Assembly: GCA_964346185.1 (NCBI GenBank)
Contig: CAYFTR010000032.1
Coordinates: forward strand, 1-17,555
DNA: 17,555 nt
Reading direction: 5' to 3'
Source of the DNA: JAAYJS01 sp964346185
GTDB taxonomy: Bacteria; Bacillota; Clostridia; Eubacteriales; Eubacteriaceae
Translations under genes and position numbers: made by a program
Notes under the pieces: model-generated
The model's database searches: none
What the model was told of the DNA's origin: nothing
What the model saw: the letters and a program-made list of their open reading frames with translations, nothing else
Shown here: positions 13,775-17,555 of the stretch, piece by piece
How the letters are laid out: each line of letters opens with the position of its first letter
Numbering within the stretch: the first letter of the stretch is position 1

Positions 13775-14944
13775 ATGAAACAATTAATTACCCGTGTCCG
13801 ATTGGTCGATCAACACACCGACAGTCTCGGTGCACTGCTGGTGGAAAACGGACATATTTCAAAAATTTTTACCCGGGAAACCACACCGAAAGCGGAAGGT
13901 GCCACCGTTATCGACGGCGGCGGTCATGTGTTGATGCCCGGCTTTATCGACACTCACTGCCATTTAAGAGATCCCGGGCTTACTTACAAGGAAGATATGC
14001 AAAGCGGCATGAAAGCGGCCCTGAAAGGCGGCTTTACCACCCTTATCGCCATGGCCAACACCGCTCCCGTTATCGACAACGCCGAAAAACTGAAAGCCAA
14101 CCTGGAAAAAGCACAAGCACTCGATTTATGTACATTGGTACAAAGCGTCGCCTTAACCGAAAACTTTGCAAAAACACCTTTGGTTGACTTTAAAAGTACC
14201 CGCAAATTGACACGAGCCTACTCCAACGACGGCGTCAACATTGACAACACCGCCACCATGGCACAAGGCCTCACCGCCTCTCAAGCCCACAATTTTATTT
14301 TAGCAACCCATTGCGACCCCGAGACGGAAATCGTGGAGCGGGATATCGACCTGCTAAAACAAAAAGGCGGTCACCTACACGTCTGTCATATCTCACTCAA
14401 AGCCACCTTGAACGCCATTGCCGAAGCAAAAAAAGAAGGCCTCGATATTACCTGCGAAGTCACCCCTCACCACCTTTATGCATCGAACCTCGACTACAAA
14501 GTGCACCCGCCTTTTAGAAGCGAGGCGGATCGCCTGGCACTGATCCGAGGTTGTGCCGAAGGTATCATCGATTGCTGTGGCACCGACCACGCACCCCACA
14601 CAACCGAAGACAAAGCCAACGGATCCCCCGGTATCAATAATTTTGAAACCGCCTTTGCCATGTATCACACCGTTTTCAGTGACAACGGCATCGGTTTAAA
14701 ACGCTTATCCGAAATGATGAGTGCCGCACCTGCCAAACGTTACGGGCTGCAAGGCGGCTTGCTTTCGGAGGGTGCTCCGGCGGATTTGGTTTTAACGGAT
14801 CCCGAAGCCCGATGGGTTGTAGAACCCCAACACTTTATTTCAAAAAGCAACAACACCCCCTTTGCCGGCGAAAGCTTAAAAGGGCGTGTCCTATGGACCA
14901 TGAAAGGAGGTACCATCCGCTATGATAATGGACAAACTGTATAG
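13775..14944 (+). CDS. pyrC: Dihydroorotase PyrC (type I)
   Basis: This cyclises carbamoyl aspartate to dihydroorotate with a two-zinc site. Metal and catalytic residues visible in the 389-residue product are His61 and His63 (DTHCHLRDPG), Asp152 (YSNDG), His179 (ATHCD), His205 (HVCHIS) and Asp271 (GTDHAPHT). The spacing from His179 to His205 is 26 residues; in the Bacillus-type enzyme, which is about 40 residues longer overall, it is about 53, so the loop after the HC(E/D) motif is shortened. ATG 13775 is chosen because AGGAGG at 13765-13770 lies 4 bases before it; a longer frame reaching back into pyrI at 13733 is not supported. Overlaps pyrF by 23 bases. Confidence 0.95.
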   Translation: MKQLITRVRLVDQHTDSLGALLVENGHISKIFTRETTPKAEGATVIDGGGHVLMPGFIDTHCHLRDPGLTYKEDMQSGMKAALKGGFTTLIAMANTAPVIDNAEKLKANLEKAQALDLCTLVQSVALTENFAKTPLVDFKSTRKLTRAYSNDGVNIDNTATMAQGLTASQAHNFILATHCDPETEIVERDIDLLKQKGGHLHVCHISLKATLNAIAEAKKEGLDITCEVTPHHLYASNLDYKVHPPFRSEADRLALIRGCAEGIIDCCGTDHAPHTTEDKANGSPGINNFETAFAMYHTVFSDNGIGLKRLSEMMSAAPAKRYGLQGGLLSEGAPADLVLTDPEARWVVEPQHFISKSNNTPFAGESLKGRVLWTMKGGTIRYDNGQTV

Positions 14945-15776
14945 AGCCGCACTGAAAAGCCCGGTTTGCCTGGGTTTGGATACCAAGGAAGTTTTTTTGC
15001 CCGCTACCTTAAAGACCAAAGATTGGTCCCTCGGCGAAAAATACACCGCTTTTAACAAAGCCGTCATCGACGCAACAGAGGACATCGTCGCCTGCTACAA
15101 ACTGCAAATTGCCTGCTACGAAGCCTTAGGCTTGGACGGTCTAACCGCTTACAGAGATACCCTTGCCTATTTAAAACAAAAAGGCAAAATCGCCATCGGC
15201 GATGCCAAACGGGGCGACATCAGCTCCACCGCCGAACTCTACGCCAAAGGGCATTTTACCGGCGACTTCGAGGTGGACTTACTCACCGTTAACGCCTATA
15301 TGGGAGAAGATGCCGTAAGCCCCTACTACCCCTACTTAACCGAAAACAACAAAGGTCTTTTTGTACTGCTCCACACGTCAAATCAAAGTGCCCGGGATTT
15401 TCAGGAACAGGCAATGCAAAACGGCGAAAAACTCTACGAAACGGTCGCCGACGCCATTAACCGCTGGGGCGAAGCCACTCGAGGCGAAGAGGGCTTTTCC
15501 GCCATCGGAGCGGTGGTGGGCCTCACCTACCCCGAAGCCTTTTTAAAGTTATTGCAACGCCTGCCCCACACTTTCTTTTTGGTGCCGGGTTACGGCGCCC
15601 AAGGCGGAACGGGCAAGGATATCGCCGCCATCTTTAAACAATCCCGATGTGCAGTGGTTAACAGCTCCAGAGGGTTGATCGGTGCCCATAGCGGCATCTG
15701 CGAAGACAACGGTTTTGTACATATCGTTCGGGAAAAAACATTGGCAATGAAAGAGGATATTTTTAAATGGCTATAA
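14922..15776 (+). CDS. pyrF: Orotidine 5'-phosphate decarboxylase PyrF (type 2)
   Basis: This converts OMP to UMP, the last step of the pathway. The 284-residue length and the DAKRGDI active-site motif (Asp94, Lys96, Asp99) mark the longer type 2 group found in clostridia and actinobacteria rather than the short 230-residue type. VPGYGAQGG and VNSSRGLIGA near the C-terminus form the phosphate-binding loops. AAAGGAGG at 14903-14910 is 11 bases from the ATG at 14922, a slightly long gap; a second ATG follows at 14928. The gene overlaps pyrK by 10 bases. Confidence 0.94.
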   Translation: MIMDKLYRAALKSPVCLGLDTKEVFLPATLKTKDWSLGEKYTAFNKAVIDATEDIVACYKLQIACYEALGLDGLTAYRDTLAYLKQKGKIAIGDAKRGDISSTAELYAKGHFTGDFEVDLLTVNAYMGEDAVSPYYPYLTENNKGLFVLLHTSNQSARDFQEQAMQNGEKLYETVADAINRWGEATRGEEGFSAIGAVVGLTYPEAFLKLLQRLPHTFFLVPGYGAQGGTGKDIAAIFKQSRCAVVNSSRGLIGAHSGICEDNGFVHIVREKTLAMKEDIFKWL

Positions 15777-16468
15777 TACTATCCAACGAACACGTCATCG
15801 ACGACATATACCATATGAAGGTTGCCTATACCGGCACCGTTTTGCCCGGTCAGTTTTTTATGGTTCGCACCTGGCTCAAAGAACCTTTTTTAAGCCGCCC
15901 CTTGTCGGTTTTTAATTACGATAACGATGTCCTCGAATTTTTATATCAAAAAGTCGGACAAGGCACCCGTTTGCTTAAAAATGCCAAAGCCGGTGACCGT
16001 ATCGACCTGCAAGGACCCAACGGCAAGGGCTTTCCCGTCACCCGTTCGGACCATGTGGCCGTGGGTGGCGGTATCGGCATTGCACCTCTTTACTACGCCT
16101 GTAAACGCATTAAAGAAAAATATCCCCGAAAACATCTGAGCGTGTATCTGGGTTTTTCCGATAAGCCTTACATGGTCGACGCATTCGAAGCAATCGCCGA
16201 CGATGTTACTGTTGATATCGGCGGACGGATTACGGACAAAGTTTCCCTTACCGAAAGCGATATCGTCATTACCTGCGGTCCGGAAGTGATGATGGCGGCG
16301 TTGTGTCGCCAAACCCCTCGGACAAACACCGTCTATGTCTCACTGGAAGAGCACATGGCCTGCGGTGTCGGTGCCTGCCTGGGGTGCAGTCGCCAAGGTG
16401 CCGACGGCAACAACGTACGCATTTGTAAGGACGGGCCCGTATTTAACAGAGAGGTGATTTACCGATGA
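15767..16468 (+). CDS. pyrK: Dihydroorotate dehydrogenase electron transfer subunit PyrK
   Basis: This partner of PyrD carries electrons from dihydroorotate to NAD+. The 233-residue product has the ferredoxin-reductase layout: FAD-binding RPLS at 44-47, NAD-binding GGGIGIAPL at 100-108, and a C-terminal 2Fe-2S site from Cys199, Cys204, Cys207 and Cys220. PyrF-PyrK-PyrD order is common in Firmicutes. The ribosome binding site is weak (GAGG at 15753-15756, 10 bases away), consistent with coupling to pyrF, which it overlaps. It shares a 4-base ATGA overlap with pyrD. Confidence 0.95.
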   Translation: MAIILSNEHVIDDIYHMKVAYTGTVLPGQFFMVRTWLKEPFLSRPLSVFNYDNDVLEFLYQKVGQGTRLLKNAKAGDRIDLQGPNGKGFPVTRSDHVAVGGGIGIAPLYYACKRIKEKYPRKHLSVYLGFSDKPYMVDAFEAIADDVTVDIGGRITDKVSLTESDIVITCGPEVMMAALCRQTPRTNTVYVSLEEHMACGVGACLGCSRQGADGNNVRICKDGPVFNREVIYR

Positions 16469-17373
16469 GCAACCCCTTAGCAACAATCTTTGCCGGAATT
16501 CCTTTTAAAAATCCGGTCACCACCGCCTCGGGCACCTTCGGCTTCGGGGACGAATACGCCAACTTTTACGATTTGGCCGAATTGGGCGGTCTTTGCACCA
16601 AAGGGCTAACCCTGGAACCGCGTTCGGGAAACAAAGGACAACGCCTTTATGAAACTCCCAGCGGTTTAATGAATTCCATCGGTCTGGAAAACCCGGGTAT
16701 TGACCATTTTGTTCATACCATTTGGCCCCATTTACAAACCCTGCCTTCGGTAACCATCGCCAATGTCAGCGGCAGCGACGAAAATTCCTATTTAGAAGCC
16801 TTAAGACAACTTAATACCATCGATGTGCCTTTAATCGAGCTAAACATCTCCTGCCCCAACGTTAAGGCGGGCGGCATGGCCTACGGTACCTCACCGAAAA
16901 GTGCCGCGGAGTTAACCGCAAAGGCCGTTGCCGTTTCACGCCACCCCGTTATGGTTAAGTTAACGCCCAACGTCACCGATATTGCGGCTGTTGCAAAAGC
17001 CTGCGAAGAAGCCGGTGCCGCGGGGTTAAGCCTGATCAACACTGTTCAGGCCATGGCGGTCGATGTTCATAAAAAGAAAATTATTTTCGACAATATTTAT
17101 GCCGGGCTTTCCGGTCCCGCCGTCTTTCCAATTGCCCTGCGCATGGTACACCAGGTATGTAAAGCCGTATCCATTCCCGTTATGGGTGCGGGCGGCATCG
17201 CCACCTGGGAGGACGCCCTCGCTATGATAATGGTCGGTGCCACTTGCGTTCAGGTCGGGGTGATGAATTTTATCGACCCCTATAGACCGATTAAAATTAT
17301 TGAAGGTTTAGAAAACTACTGCAAGGAAGAGGGGCTCAATAATATTGATGATATAAGAGGAATTTTTTTGTAG
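16465..17373 (+). CDS. pyrD: Dihydroorotate dehydrogenase class 1B catalytic subunit PyrD
   Basis: The FMN-containing subunit oxidises dihydroorotate to orotate. In the 302-residue product the class 1 active-site base is Cys130 (NISCPNVKAGG), with the FMN region at TASGTFGFG (19-27), Lys46 (CTKG), NSIGLENPG (70-78), and the phosphate-binding GAGGI near 241-245. INT at 191-193 is conserved, but the usual NTxxGMA(I/V)D reads NTVQAMAVD, with Ala196 in place of Gly. Cysteine rather than serine as base, and the partner PyrK, place it in the NAD-linked class 1B. GAGAGGTG sits 9 bases before the ATG. Confidence 0.96.
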   Translation: MSNPLATIFAGIPFKNPVTTASGTFGFGDEYANFYDLAELGGLCTKGLTLEPRSGNKGQRLYETPSGLMNSIGLENPGIDHFVHTIWPHLQTLPSVTIANVSGSDENSYLEALRQLNTIDVPLIELNISCPNVKAGGMAYGTSPKSAAELTAKAVAVSRHPVMVKLTPNVTDIAAVAKACEEAGAAGLSLINTVQAMAVDVHKKKIIFDNIYAGLSGPAVFPIALRMVHQVCKAVSIPVMGAGGIATWEDALAMIMVGATCVQVGVMNFIDPYRPIKIIEGLENYCKEEGLNNIDDIRGIFL

Positions 17374-17392
17374 AAGTATCGATAAATAGATT

Positions 17393-17433
17393 AAAAAAAG
17401 ATGACTGCCGATTAATCGACAGCCATCTTTTTT
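17393..17433. terminator. Terminator of the pyr operon, bidirectional in form
   Basis: A long hairpin is built from GATG/CATC (17400-17403, 17424-17427), CTG/CAG (17405-17407, 17420-17422) and the self-complementary CGATTAATCG (17409-17418), with single A-C and C-A mismatches. It is flanked by an A run (17393-17399) and a T run (17428-17433). It starts about 20 bases after the pyrD stop. Confidence 0.88.
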
Positions 17434-17450
17434 GATTATTTCGCTATTCG

Positions 17451-17480
17451 TTTAAAATGCGGTATCTAATACATTTTAAA
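17451..17480. repeat. Inverted repeat at the right edge
   Basis: TTTAAAATG (17451-17459) and CATTTTAAA (17472-17480) are perfect 9-bp inverted arms around 12 bases. There is no T run, so it is not a terminator. The sequence to 17555 contains no gene I can support; a reverse frame open from the edge stops at 17511, leaving 14 residues. Confidence 0.4.
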
Positions 17481-17555
17481 GGTGTACAGATAACGATCTG
17501 GCTACTTCCGCTAATCAAGTCCTGGAATTGGTGTAAATTTATTCAGGTTTACATA

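Noticed and set aside
14393..14668. Long reverse-strand open frame inside pyrC, and similar long antisense frames in other genes
   Set aside because: They are shadows of strongly conserved genes on the other strand, with no ribosome binding sites and no recognisable protein features.

Overview
The window reads as a chromosomal segment of a low-to-moderate GC Firmicute, most likely an anaerobic Clostridia/Negativicutes-type lineage. The reasons are strong AGGAGG ribosome binding sites, TTGACA/TATAAT promoters, short U-tailed hairpin terminators, a pyrBI-type aspartate carbamoyltransferase, and an NAD-linked (PyrK/PyrD class 1B) dihydroorotate dehydrogenase. The species cannot be fixed from the sequence. 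No rRNA, tRNA, CRISPR array, insertion sequence or phage gene was seen.

Layout: (1) 44-2586, a CPBP-family membrane protease gene overlapping a MATE efflux transporter gene, both forward. (2) 2631-3201, a reverse-strand Rrf2-type regulator with its own promoter and terminator. (3) 3410-4351, a single forward gene for an unrecognised membrane-anchored helical-repeat protein. (4) 4411-7452, a zinc uptake locus: a Fur-family regulator (Zur-like), then ZnuA, ZnuC and ZnuB. A 15-bp palindrome at the start of transcription resembles Zur operators and suggests autoregulation. (5) 7512-8669, a second, unrelated CPBP protease. (6) 8720-10188, leucyl aminopeptidase on the reverse strand, sharing a bidirectional terminator with (5). 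(7) 10310-11035, a small tail-anchored protein with an HU-like N-terminus, followed directly by a NifX-family small protein. (8) 11078-12023, a reverse-strand fumarylacetoacetate-hydrolase-family enzyme. (9) 12293-17433, a pyrimidine biosynthesis operon pyrB-pyrI-pyrC-pyrF-pyrK-pyrD with a strong promoter at the front, overlapping or nearly touching genes, and a terminator at the end.

The pyr genes cover carbamoyl aspartate formation (PyrB/PyrI), ring closure (PyrC), oxidation to orotate (PyrD/PyrK) and OMP decarboxylation (PyrF). Carbamoyl phosphate synthase (pyrAA/AB) and pyrE are not in the window. The zinc locus is a self-contained sensor plus high-affinity importer.

No clearly new multi-gene system is visible. 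The parts most worth a second look are the unrecognised repeat protein at 3461-4303, the HU-like tail-anchored protein paired with a NifX-like protein, the Zur-like regulator that lacks the usual central histidine cluster, and the 250-bp gene-free block upstream of the pyr promoter, which holds imperfect direct repeats and two inverted repeats.
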